This document shows positions 36,827 to 48,188 of a stretch of 64,000 bases of DNA, one piece after another. Positions within the stretch are counted from its first letter, which is position 1. Each line of letters opens with the position of its first letter. A model generated the notes under the pieces. It was given only the letters and a program-made list of their open reading frames with translations, did not search any database and had not been told where the DNA came from. The stretch comes from Musa acuminata AAA Group (lineage: Eukaryota; Streptophyta; Magnoliopsida; Zingiberales; Musaceae): NCBI RefSeq assembly GCF_036884655.1, contig NC_088337.1, positions 30,533,001 through 30,597,000 on the forward strand, in the 5' to 3' direction. The position numbers and the translations under genes were made by a program.

Positions 36827-37936
36827 GTGCTTGAAGGCAATAAAGCATGAAGATTCAGCTTGTGCAAACCATTTATTGTACTTCAAATGGAGGAATGGAG
36901 TATATACCTTTGGAATATGTGTTGTGTAAATGTTAATCTACAAAATGGCTTGTGAGAGTCTGGTAGATTTCTAATAAGTGATCAGGAGTGATGTCAATTG
37001 CTGGACATCTCAGTAAATGATATCCCTGAGAGTTGTCCTCACTGAAGCTTACAACTTACCAGAGGAGGTTTGATATTAGATTCTGAAACTATGTTATCAG
37101 AGGAGGTTTGATGAAGCATCAAAATCAAAGGAAACAAGAACCATTCCAGAAAATATATTCTTCAGATCATATGGTAATTATCCTGCCATCTCCTCTGAAT
37201 TATAAGGTTAATTAATGGCATTTTTCAGGGAACAATTAGTACCTGTGTTTGCATGCAATGTTGTGATCCGTTAGAACGGTAGATTGAGACGCAAACTGGA
37301 AAAGAGAAAGCAAATACAATGGCTGATTGCTTGTCATGGAGGCAAACATACTGTCCGCACTCCACGCAGCAGCCAGCCACAGCCTTTTCCTGGGATTAGT
37401 CGCTTATTGCCGATGCAGCATCATCAAGATTCTCATTTGGAATCATAGCTTGACGACGCAATTTATGTGAATCTTGAAGATGATGCACCCGCAAACATCG
37501 ACTGCTCTCAACCATTAATGACCCTCAAACGCTCCAGAAAGCGAGGCGGACCCGAGAACGAAGACATTGTAGACAGAGAGGGAGAGAGGGGGTGTGAGGC
37601 GTGTGGATAGGACGGATTAATGGGTGAAAGCATCTCTGGATTTGGATCAAAACGATCCCATGAAAAACTAAGTACAGATCTTTGCACATGATTAAGACGT
37701 AGAGATCAATATTGGTTCTGGCCGCCACAAACATCTCGCTGGAGCAGATAAGAAGAAGAAAGAAGAGTGCAAAGATCAGATTGATCTTCCGGTTTGAAGT
37801 GGGTCTTACTGGTTAGAGAAAAGACTGCGCATGTGAAAGGAACTATGTGCTGCCGGTCAACGCAGGAAGAAGACTAGAAGAACTTGATCGAGTAAACGCA
37901 TTGCAGCCACAGAACCTGAAACCCGATCCCAGAGAT

Positions 37937-37960
37937 GAGAGAGAGAGAGAGAGAGAGAGA
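37937..37960. repeat. (GA)n microsatellite
   Basis: About 12 GA units in intergenic DNA. Confidence 0.95.
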
Positions 37961-38340
37961 CTGGTTTATCTCTAGCTTTGGGGTGTGGCCTTCATTGCCA
38001 TGGGAAGGAAAGATCTTAAGAATGAGGACTATGTTTCTACCAATTTTGTCCGACACCATCTAAGCTACCTGTCATATGATTGGAGAAAACTTCGGGACCC
38101 ATCTTCGAATCCAATAACCATGCAGAAGGGAGATTCATGTAAATGATGTGAGTGATCTGATCGGAAGATTCACCCTTTGTCACCCCTGAAACATTGCAGG
38201 GTTGACGTCGCGTGATTCATATGCTTGTGTGAGGCGACGAACCCACGGCAATTTTCGCTGATGATTCGATCAGCTAACTCAAAGTAACTGAAGAAGAAAA
38301 GAAGATGATGATGAAGATGGACGGCTGACCTCCCTAAATT

Positions 38341-38341
<1 letters not shown>

Positions 38342-38372
<31 letters not shown>
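38342..38372. repeat. (CT)n microsatellite
   Basis: About 15 CT units, in the opposite orientation to the GA arrays on either side. Confidence 0.95.
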
Positions 38373-38373
<1 letters not shown>

Positions 38374-38894
38374 AGTTTATATGAACTCCAGCGTGAGTAG
38401 GGTTTAAGGGAACAGCTGCACAGTGGCCATAGCTTTGGAAACATTAAACAGCATCAAGCCGAGCACCATCAATAACCCGTAAACTATCTCCATCTCTATC
38501 TTTCTTCAAGTGACGCACGATCTCCCTCGTCTTGCACTCATGAGCGAGGAAGAAGAAGATCCACCGGGCGTGTTGATGTTGGGTACTGAACATTCTGTGG
38601 CACTCTTTTCCATGTTGTAAGCAACACTAGTTCGCATCCGTGGCTCTCTCGTTAACTCCTTTGGACGTGGATTGGAGCTGGACCACGTAGAGTATAGTCT
38701 ACCTTGGACCACGGACAATGCTCTACTGGCAGTGGTGCCAAACTGCGTTCTTGCCTGCAATTATCATTGTACTGAGTCGTAAGTCGCAAGTGAGATGCAG
38801 AGGAAGAGGAAGACCATCGGACTTGGCAGCTTTGACGTTTCTTGCACTCGCGTGTTCATCGATGACCTCGCAGAACACGCTCATACAGCGAACG

Positions 38895-38896
<2 letters not shown>

Positions 38897-38950
<54 letters not shown>
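38897..38950. repeat. (GA)n microsatellite
   Basis: About 27 uninterrupted GA units, the longest GA array in the window. Confidence 0.97.
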
Positions 38951-38952
<2 letters not shown>

Positions 38953-39542
38953 TGCCATTGCTGTGCAGCACGAAGCGTGTGCTCTGAGAGCACCATATAT
39001 GATATCACGGGAATCACACCTCAGCTTACATATGTCCGTCATCAAGCATCCTATGACTCGAAATTTCGAACATTTCTTAAGAAGATACGGCAATCAATGG
39101 AGAAAACGTAGAATGTCGATCAACACAGGGAAAAGGATAGTTACTTTAATCGTCCAAAGACGGGCAGCTGCGGCTTGAGATGATTCGTATCAGCGCAGCG
39201 TACCGAAAGCCCAGCCTCGATCGTCGCAAGCCGGGCCGATGGGCCGAACACCATGAAATTTATCAGGGTGACGTTGCCCTCTCGCGTGGGGCCCATTCGT
39301 GAGATCGGGGATCGCTGACATCACCCCTTTGACGTGTCTCTTCTCTGATTTGCTTGTTAGAATTATCTTTTTTTAATATTAATTATATAATTCTTTCACA
39401 ACTCTTTGGACATTATTAGAACTGTATCTTTTTTATTTTAATATATATTATTCTTTAATCGAAAAATCGGTGACTGATAGACTTGAGCTCTCTCCACAAT
39501 AATAACCCCCAGCAGATCGCCTCTCCTATCTGTAAGTGCGAA

Positions 39543-39567
39543 CTCTCTCTCTCTCTCTCTCTCTCTC
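39543..39567 (+). repeat. (CT)n tract in the FUC1 5' leader
   Basis: About 12 CT units ending eight bases before the fucosidase start codon, so very probably within the 5' untranslated region. Confidence 0.9.
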
Positions 39568-39575
39568 CCTGAAAG

Positions 39576-42500
39576 ATGACGCCGATCCATTCCCGCAATC
39601 CCTCGTTCCTCATCTCCCTCTCGTTCCTCAACTCCCTCCTCTGCCTTATCGATGTGTGTGTAAGTTTGGGTTCTTCCCATCCTACACCTCCCCCTCTTCC
39701 CATTGCGCCGCTGCCCTCCGCCGCGCAGCTCCGGTGGCAGCTGGGCGAGATGGCTCTCTTCCTCCACTTCGGCCCCAACACCTTCACCGACTCTGAGTGG
39801 GGCTCCGGCCACGCACCCCCCTCCGTCTTCCGCCCGGGCTCCCTCGACGCCCGCCAGTGGGCGCGGACCGCTGCCGCTGGCGGATTCGCCCGGGTGGTCC
39901 TCACCGCCAAGCACCACGATGGATTCTGTCTATGGCCCTCCGCCTATACTGACTACTCCGTCCGGTCGAGCCCCTGGCGCGCTGGCCGGGGCGACGTGGT
40001 GGCGGAGCTGGCGGCTGCCGCGAGGGAGTATGGGATCGGCATGGGCGTCTACCTCTCCCCGTGGGATCGGCACGATCCGTCCTATGGGAGCACGGTGAAG
40101 TACAATGAGTATTATCTGGGGCAGATGACCGAGTTGCTGACCAAGTATGGGAATTCCTGTTGCTTCTCTACCGTTTAATTGCTTCTCTTAACAAAGATCT
40201 TGGCTCAAGGTCGTAGCTTTCGCAAATTTGAGGTTCCTGATCAAAATTCATCTTTTTTCTGCGTTTCTTTTGTGTATTATGTCACTTTATGTCATATATA
40301 CAAGATAATTTCCCTGCTTTCCTTCAAGGGAGTTTGGCACAAATTCTTGGCTTTTGGTAGCTTGAAACTCCTGTCTGGTATACATAAAAATTTTGAGATG
40401 TTCAAGTAGTACAATATGTCATTCAACTGACAAACGTTCTACAAGTAGAACTTCTATGATGAATACAAGATTACTAGATTAATCGAGACACCGTAGTTTT
40501 ACTTTCTTCTACTTACTCGTTGTCAGAGACTTTCCTGAGTGTGCAGGACTCAATTGAAGTATCACGCCATGAGTACAGATTCAATCAATATCATTATCAT
40601 GAGCCTTCTTGCTGTATACTTGTTTTGTCATCTTGTTTGTACATATCCAAAACTTTCTCTCTAATAAGTTAGTCTTCTTCACTCTGATATTGTTGAAGCA
40701 AAAAATCTGAAGAAAACCTAGTTTCAAAATGTAAATATATTTTCCATGAGTTCATAAATATCTTTTGGTTGTTTCCCTTTTTAATGAGTTTGGGATGAAG
40801 GATCTCATTCCTATTTGTGATGGTTAATTGTGTGGAACAGCTACGGTGATATTCGGGAGGTTTGGTTGGATGGTGCAAAGGGAGATGACAAGGAAATGGA
40901 GTACCACTTTGATTGCTGGTTTCAGCTTATCCATCAGCTCCAGCCAGGGGTTATGATATTCTCTGATGCTGGCCCGGACACTAGATGGATAGGAGATGAG
41001 TCTGGAGTTGCTGGTTCTACTTGCTGGTCTCTTTTCAACAGGAGTTCTGTCACAATTGGCCACATTGATGAACAGTGAGCACTTTTTTCTTTATTCCTTA
41101 GAAAAGCATCCGTTGTTTCTTGACCATTACAATTGTGTTATATGCACATTCCTTTTAGGTTATCTTTATAAATCTTCAGATAATGTGTCCTTGATGTCCT
41201 TATTTATAGTATTTCTTGATAATGTTGCCTTCTAGCCCCTTAGTGTATTGACTTCATCAACGTGCTACATTGACTAACTTGTTTGGGAATAAAAGCTATC
41301 ACCTGTTATTTTTCATTCTCTTCCCATGACATTGTCTACTACTATATAATTTTTGTGAATTCTGTAACATACTCAACAGGGAGATCCTATTCCAAAACGA
41401 AATGTCCACAATTTTGTACATCATTCAACTTCTTTTACATGGTTTCAATTGTCTATAAAGTGCTTTCAATGAATTGATGCCCTTTGGTAGGAGAGATAAT
41501 GTGGACACAAGTAAGGAGTTAGAAACATTGATCACATGTAAATATGTAAAAAAGTTGGTTCCCATTTCTGTCCCTATATTGTGCTAAATTGTTCTATGGA
41601 TGTTTAGATATAGCTACAGGCTTTAGCTTTAATTGTGGTCATTTATCTAAGGGATCCAGGAGTTTGAGCTATATAATGCATTTGGGTGGCATTGATTGTT
41701 GATGTACATGCTTATACAGTTATCAGTCTGTTTAAAATATGAAATTAATGTTGATGCATTGTTTGTCATCTATGACCAGTTTTGTATTTCAGACGGCTGT
41801 CCAGTATTCTCTGCGAGGAATCAGATTGAATGAGAATATGTGGATGAAAGAAATAGGCACAGCTTGGATCCTAGGCTCTCAATGTTTCTAAGGTTTTAGG
41901 AATGGTAGTTCTATGGTTACAACCATATTTGGAACCTAGCGACCTCTAAATATTCTCACCTTTGCTTCCTTTGTCAAATGCCTTGTCTTTAGAGGATTCC
42001 CACCTTCAAATTTATTAAGGACAATTCGTCTGAGAGCATACCTTGCTCCTTGATTGTCAAAATTTTCATTCATCAGTTCCAGTTCCAGGTGGTATGAGAT
42101 GTAGACAGTCTCATTCCTCTAACAAGAGAAGATGCATATGCATTCTTCATTTCAATGGACTTCTCAGTTGTTTAAAGATTAAAAATCACATAGGCAAAAA
42201 CTGGTATCTTTCACAAAAATTTGGCCCTTTTTTTGGTATTTTGTTACACAAAGTCTAATGACCTAGTATTAAACTTCATTATCATTCTTTAGATCTTACA
42301 TCAACAACATGTGATATTATATTTATTCAACTTCTCTGCACTAAGTTGCCATCATGACAGTATTAGGTTTTTGTCTAGTTGCAACTTTCTGCTATTAGAT
42401 TTACAGCTATCTATCTGCAAACAGACAGATTAGAAGACCTTCATACCTATACTTACTGCAATGTGACATTGCTTAAAGATTGACTAGCATTGTGAATTAT

Positions 42501-43821
42501 TGATGGATCACTAAATTGGTGCTTCTGTTTTGACTAATATATGGTGCAAACAACCTGATCTAGTAGTAGAAGAAGAGGGATTTCCCAAGGAAATGCTTGC
42601 TGAAAGAAAAAAAAAAAACTGCTAAAATTCTCTGAAAATAAAATGTGGCCAAGTATAAAAATGCATGGTTATTCTAGCCAACTCCATTAGCTGTTTATTG
42701 ACTAACAATTGGTTAGCAAATGATCACTAAGAGCTGTGGGCCACCAGATTGTCCATGCTAGAGATCTGCCGAAGTAATCAATTCTTTCTGTAGGAATTCA
42801 GAACTACACCACATATGCTAACCAGAATCTAAATTCGTTCATAAAGGGAACATAAATCTGAAAGCTGACTAAAATTTGAAGTTTATAGCACAGATAATGC
42901 TTCTTATTACTCGTGTTAGCATTTGAATGCTTTTTTCAACTCTTGGATCAATGCATTAGTTCCTGTTTCAATTTGTGCATTTTGAACTCAAAATTAAAGC
43001 TTTGAGGAGTAGCTTGGAAGTTGGGTAGCCAATCATTGTCTCTTTTTTCACTTGCCAGAAGTTCTCGTCATGGAGATCCTCATGGAATTGATTGGGTTCC
43101 TGCTGAGTGTGATGTATCCATCAGGCCAGGATGGTTTTGGCACAGTTCAGAACATCCGAAGTCTGCAATGGAACTACTTGATATATATTACGAGTCTGTA
43201 GGCAGAAACTGTCTCTTGATCCTGAATGTTCCCCCTAATTCATCAGGCCTCATATCTGATGAAGACCTTCAGGTTCTTCAGGATTTTACTGCACTTCGGA
43301 TCACCATATTCTCTCATAACTTAGCTTGGAATGCTACTGTCACTGCAAGCAGTGTGCGTGGAGGTGATAATGAAACTAGGTTTTCTCCCTCAAACGTACT
43401 CCAAAAAGGTATTAGTAGTTACTGGGCTCCCGATGAGAGTGAATCTGATTGGGCAATATTCCTTGATCTTGAGCAATTCATATCGTTCAATGTATTACAA
43501 ATCCAGGAGCCAATCCAGATGGGTCAACGTATTATTGAGTTCCAAGTTGACATTCTGGCATCTGGAGAATGGAAGACCATAGCAAATGGCACAACTATTG
43601 GATACAAAAGGCTTCTCCGTTTTCCTATGGCAGAAACCCAGTTTTTGAGGTTTATCATCAACAAGTCCCGTGCCAGCCCATTGATATCTTACATTGGCAT
43701 CCATGCTGACCCTTTCTCCATGGTTTATGATTCAGTCACTGCACGGTCTTCCTCTACCAAGAGATTTTCCTTCAAGCGAAGAAATAAAAGATTTGGCTAT
43801 GCCCTCGAATCTGCGATCTAG
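39576..43821 (+). CDS. FUC1: Alpha-L-fucosidase, GH29
   Basis: A secreted glycoside hydrolase family 29 enzyme. Plant FUC1 releases alpha-1,3/1,4-linked fucose from N-glycan (Lewis-a type) structures in the cell wall or secretory path. Three exons, 39576-40144, 40841-41074 and 43059-43821, join in phase to 521 residues, close to other plant FUC1 proteins. The N-terminus (about residues 8-30, FLISLSFLNSLLCLIDVCVS) is a signal peptide. The GH29 barrel shows MALFLHFGPNTFTDSEWG, VVLTAKHHDGFCLWPS, YLSPWDRHDPSYG and EVWLDGAKGD. The Asp in WLDG (residue 200) is the position of the family's nucleophile. WVPAECDVSIRPGWFWH and NCLLILNVPPNSSGLI follow. The C-terminal third resembles a discoidin-like beta-sandwich (NVLQKGISSYWAPDE). 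Exon 1 is GC-rich and the others AT-rich. Confidence 0.95.
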
Positions 43822-46323
43822 GTTGAGAGTAACATTCCTCCTGATAAATGTGTTTGGGCAAGTTGCACTGAGAGAATTTGGTGTTTGGACAATTTCATCT
43901 CCAGCATAGTTCAATAAAAAGCTCAACGAGGGCAATAAAGGATGCCGCTTCCACCTGTGTTCAACTCCAGGGCCTTCCGCAGGTGTACATTTTTTTTCTC
44001 GTGTGTATATAAGACGAGCTTTGTTGAAGTCGCAATAAATATGCACATTCATATACTTGCCCTCTCTAAAGATGGCTAAAATAGTCATAGATATTGTTGC
44101 AAAGACAAGGGGTAAATTATTTGAGGTTTTCTGGAGGTAAATGGTTGGTAGATAATATGGTCAAGAAAATATTTGGATTAGACTAATTGCAGAAAAACTT
44201 TTGACTATTAGCTAAAGATGAGCTTGGATGAATCTATTAGATGGACTGACCACCAATCTCTTGCCAGTTCCGTTGTAGCAATAAGATAATAGAAGAAATA
44301 TTTCTGGTGCAGCGGAGAAGACAATTGTTCTCGACTCTTGGTAGAAAAATTATTGCAAACAATAGCAGGTTGGTTTTCCATGAAGAGCATGTGCTACCAG
44401 CAAAAGTTGCTTGGAAACCTTTCTGAGATGGTTATCAATGCCTGACATGAAGTATGAGTTACAAAAGGAATCTCCTCCACAGATAAAAATAAAAAATAAA
44501 AAAATCATTTTTCCTGGGAATTTTCCAGTTGATGAAAATGTTAAGAGGCCAGCTGCAGAGCTCTGGTAAATATCAACTTCATCTTTCAGCAATAGTTAAT
44601 TAACACCATTCATTGGCTGCCATTGACTACAGTGAACATGAGAAACAAATTTGGAGATCACACAGTGAATTAGTTCTTTCTTGCATCATAAAGCCATCGA
44701 TGTCTCATATGCGAGTAAAATTCAGACAGCGGCCGATCCTGTAAAAGCACAAGGTATGGTATGTAGTTAAGCATATGAATCCTCATTATGGACTATTTTT
44801 AGATTTGCTTTAATGTTTGCTTCATCTTTTCTCCTTTTTTCTTTTCCTGTACATTTTTACTCCTGTGCTAGAAGATATGATTATTTTGTAAATGGTACGT
44901 GCACAGTGTTAAAGTGTCACCTTTAACAATCTGGATATTTCACAATCCAAAAGCATGTACATCACATACATCATCATGGAACATAGGACTAATTTGCAGC
45001 TTCTTTATGTCTCTCTAGACAATGCCCTGAGCCACAATTTCCATGAGAAAGCACTTCAACTACCATGAGATGGTAGTCAAAGGTCTCCTGCATGCACCTC
45101 ACTTAACACCAGACATATGTTTCACACAAATTTTGGTAGTCAAAGGTCTCCTGCAGATTTTGGTTTGTAGTTGCTTCCTTTTGTTGGTGATATAGAGCGA
45201 ATAATATTTACAATTGCATATTATTATGGATTGATAGTTGCCCTTTTTTTGCAGACATGTGTTGAGCATGAAAGTTTTGGCTTTAGTTTTGCCCAAGTCA
45301 GTAGTCTTGTGCATCCCTAGTATGTAAACTTCCTTGTATCCAATTTACTTGTATGGCACTTCTTTTGGCATAATCTTGGAACCCAAAGCCCCCCCAACTC
45401 CTGCACTTGCATCACAAGGCTGTTTGGTATAGAGATCTGATAGAATAGTTCCATATGCAAATGTATGATATAAGATGAGAATTGATAGGACTTTTGAGGA
45501 TTCCAGCATTGCAATTATGTAAGCTTTGTCATAAAGGTGACCAATGTTTTTTATTTTTCTGGCCTTGACTTAGAGGGAGAGCATACACCAAGCCAATTCT
45601 GCCATCCCCCTCAATAGCTGGCAATGTCCCCACTGTCAGAATAAGACACCAGCATACATGGTCTTAGCATAAAACAGACCATGTTTGAGGATCCAAGATG
45701 TTATTTATTACATGTGTAATAATAAATCAAAGTGAGTAGAGAAAAATAAAAGGAAAAAAACAACAGAGAAAATGACAAATGATTGATCATGAAGAAGATT
45801 GTATGCCACACAGTTTCTCCCTGCATACTGCCACCAGTGCTTCTTCCAAGTGAGGAAAAGAGGACAATCAGTACCTTATAAGATTCAGAGTTATCTCTAT
45901 TCTCTTTTGGATTCATCCAAATTTATCTTAGCTTGATGAAACTATTGCTTGTTACTGTGTGACATGAGCTTCACCATCATCAACCTTTCTCATTCATCCA
46001 CCAGTTGGAGAGCTTCATCGACCAGTTGGAGAGCTTCACCATCAACTTTTTCATTCATTGACCAGTCAGAGAGCTTTCCCATCAACTTTCTTTCCATGAA
46101 ATATTTCTCATTCACCAATTGTTCAGAGAAGGTGGATCCATTGCCAGCAACCAAATAACCTGCATGGCACCTGCTAAAAATGTTTATCCGGCTTTCATCA
46201 CTTATCATTTGCCAATGAATGTTTTATATATATAGCATCAATGCAATAAACCTAAGTTATCTACTACTCATAATTATCATTAAATTAAAGTTATTTAAAA
46301 TTTTAAATGCCCAAAAAACCCTT

Positions 46324-46327
<4 letters not shown>
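43822..46327. other. FUC1 3' region and intergenic DNA
   Basis: The first roughly 250 bases are the likely FUC1 3' untranslated region. No gene was found after that. Short repeats are present: GGTAGTCAAAGGTCTCCTGCA occurs at about 45072 and 45135, and a degenerate unit built on ACCAGTTGGAGAGCTTC is repeated three times at about 46000-46080. Confidence 0.45.

Positions 46328-46396
<69 letters not shown>
46328..46396. repeat. (AT)n microsatellite
   Basis: About 34 AT units in intergenic DNA left of the fold-back element. Confidence 0.97.
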
Positions 46397-46399
<3 letters not shown>

Positions 46400-46922
46400 T
46401 GATGTGTGGATGTAAGAATGGTAATGATTTGTGAAAGACCATATGGTCTCATTGGCCATCATAGCTCTTCAGTAGCTTTTTGTAGGGATAATGAGAGTAG
46501 TCCGAAAAGAGCCACACATTTTTCCAGATTATATCACATCTATCATTCAGTCAAATCTACAAAATATGGAGTGAAGATTACAGATTTTTAATTGAGCAAT
46601 GAATTGCCAAATCATGAGCTTTAGATGTGAAATATCCACTCACTGCTGCATTGAGCCATATATTGTGTGTGATCAGATATAAAACCAGAATTAGATCATA
46701 TTAAAAACATATGAGACAACCTTAATGATCTATTTATCATAAAAAATAATTAAATTTTTTGTAGGATTTTTACTTCTTTTTTATAAAAATATACCATCGA
46801 TTTAATAATAACTCAATTTATCCTTTAGATTGGAGACTGGAATTGGATCCAACTCAAACCATGTCATTTGATGCTAATGTTAGTTTTACAAGGACAAATA
46901 TTTAAGTACTCACTAAAGTAGG

Positions 46923-47293
46923 ATGTTACATTTCAATTTTCATTATTGTTATCGATAAGAGTATAACGAAAAAGAGATAATCTTAAAATTAAAATATACT
47001 AACAAACTATACAAAATGATAAGATTTTTTCTATACATAATATTTTTGACTCCTGTATATAATTATAACTTCCAACTAAAAGAAAAATACAAATATAACA
47101 AGTTCAAAGTCTATAACATTTTATATGTATAAATTTTGGATATATTATATTTATATTTTTTGTTAAAGGTTATAATTATGTATAAGAAAAATATTATAAT
47201 CTCTTTTAATAAATTAGTATATTCTAATTTTAAGATGATCTAATTTTTGCTATACTTCTATTGATAACAGCAATGAAAATTGAAATGTGACAT
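46923..47293. mobile_element. Fold-back MITE-like inverted repeat
   Basis: About 370 bp whose two halves are near-complements. The left end reads ATGTTACATTTCAATTTTCA followed by TT(A)TTGTTATCGATA. The right end, read on the minus strand, is ATGTCACATTTCAATTTTCA followed by TTGCTGTTATCAATA. Pairing continues for about 80 bases on each side and more loosely toward the centre. There is no coding capacity. It looks like a palindromic miniature inverted-repeat element. I could not fix a target duplication or a superfamily. Confidence 0.65.
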
Positions 47294-47320
47294 GTATAAA
47301 TAAAATCAAAAATAGAGTGT

Positions 47321-47323
<3 letters not shown>

Positions 47324-47394
<71 letters not shown>
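47324..47394. repeat. (AT)n microsatellite
   Basis: About 35 AT units, starting some 30 bases right of the fold-back element. Confidence 0.97.
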
Positions 47395-47395
<1 letters not shown>

Positions 47396-47986
47396 CTTGC
47401 TAGTTTAACTGTGTGTTGAGACTTTGTTAAACTCGTTTTATGGGACATAAACAAAAAATCAAAAGTGACCTTAACAATTATAATTAATCCAAGTGATTAG
47501 GAATATGTACAAGAGATCCTAATTTTTGGATTAATATATTCCACATGAGGCATCAATAAAATCTTAGAATTAAATATAATCTTCACCATTTAATATTGGT
47601 CGGAAATGTTGATTAGTTGTATCGTTGATGCAATCTCTTGAATCGTCTCCCACCTCACATAACACATATATACTATTTTCTTTAGTGCATCGAACTACAT
47701 ATCACTTGATTCTTTGATATGCTTATTAAAGTTCGTTGAATCGATCCAAAGAAGTTTATGGGTGATATGATCTTAGATAACATAAAAAAAACACCACGAT
47801 ATATTGTGAGATTGTCGATTAGGATTATTTGGATATTTTAGTGGTGCAAAAAATATCCAAATATATTTTGAACTAAACGCTTGGCCAGGTCACCCTGACA
47901 TTTCCCCGGGTGACGCAGTCCTGTTTTATTGCTATTCGGGGTTTTTTTGGTATTTGAACTCGTATTCTTTGTCGTCGACGATTCCT

Positions 47987-47992
47987 TATAAA
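47987..47992 (+). promoter_or_regulatory. Probable TATA box of SMO1
   Basis: TATAAA, about 200 bases before the coding start. The sequence switches from AT-rich to GC-rich just downstream, and no ATG occurs between the expected transcription start and 48189, which supports that start codon. Confidence 0.5.
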
Positions 47993-48188
47993 CGGAAACC
48001 GATCACCGCATTCGACCTCCGCTTGCCTTCGCCACCACAAATACCGCCCGCTTCTATAGGTTTAGCAGGAGGAGGCTCCAAGGGCGAGAGGTTTCTGAGG
48101 GCCACAAAGATACTTCCGGGGAGCCCGGAGCTCCTTTAGCACATCTCCCTCTCGCCTCCTCTTCCTAACGTCCTTCGCTGCGCCGGAG

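Larger units (their letters stand above)
36321..39542. other. Microsatellite-rich intergenic stretch
   Basis: No supported gene. The frame at 36317-36670 (117 codons) has no recognisable motif and overlaps the LTR remnant, so it is not called. The interval holds four GA/CT arrays, listed separately, and the promoter side of the fucosidase gene. Confidence 0.45.

Noticed and set aside
38723..39178. Frames of repeated Arg-Glu or Ser-Leu across 38.7-39.2 kb
   Set aside because: Direct translation of the GA array at 38897-38950.
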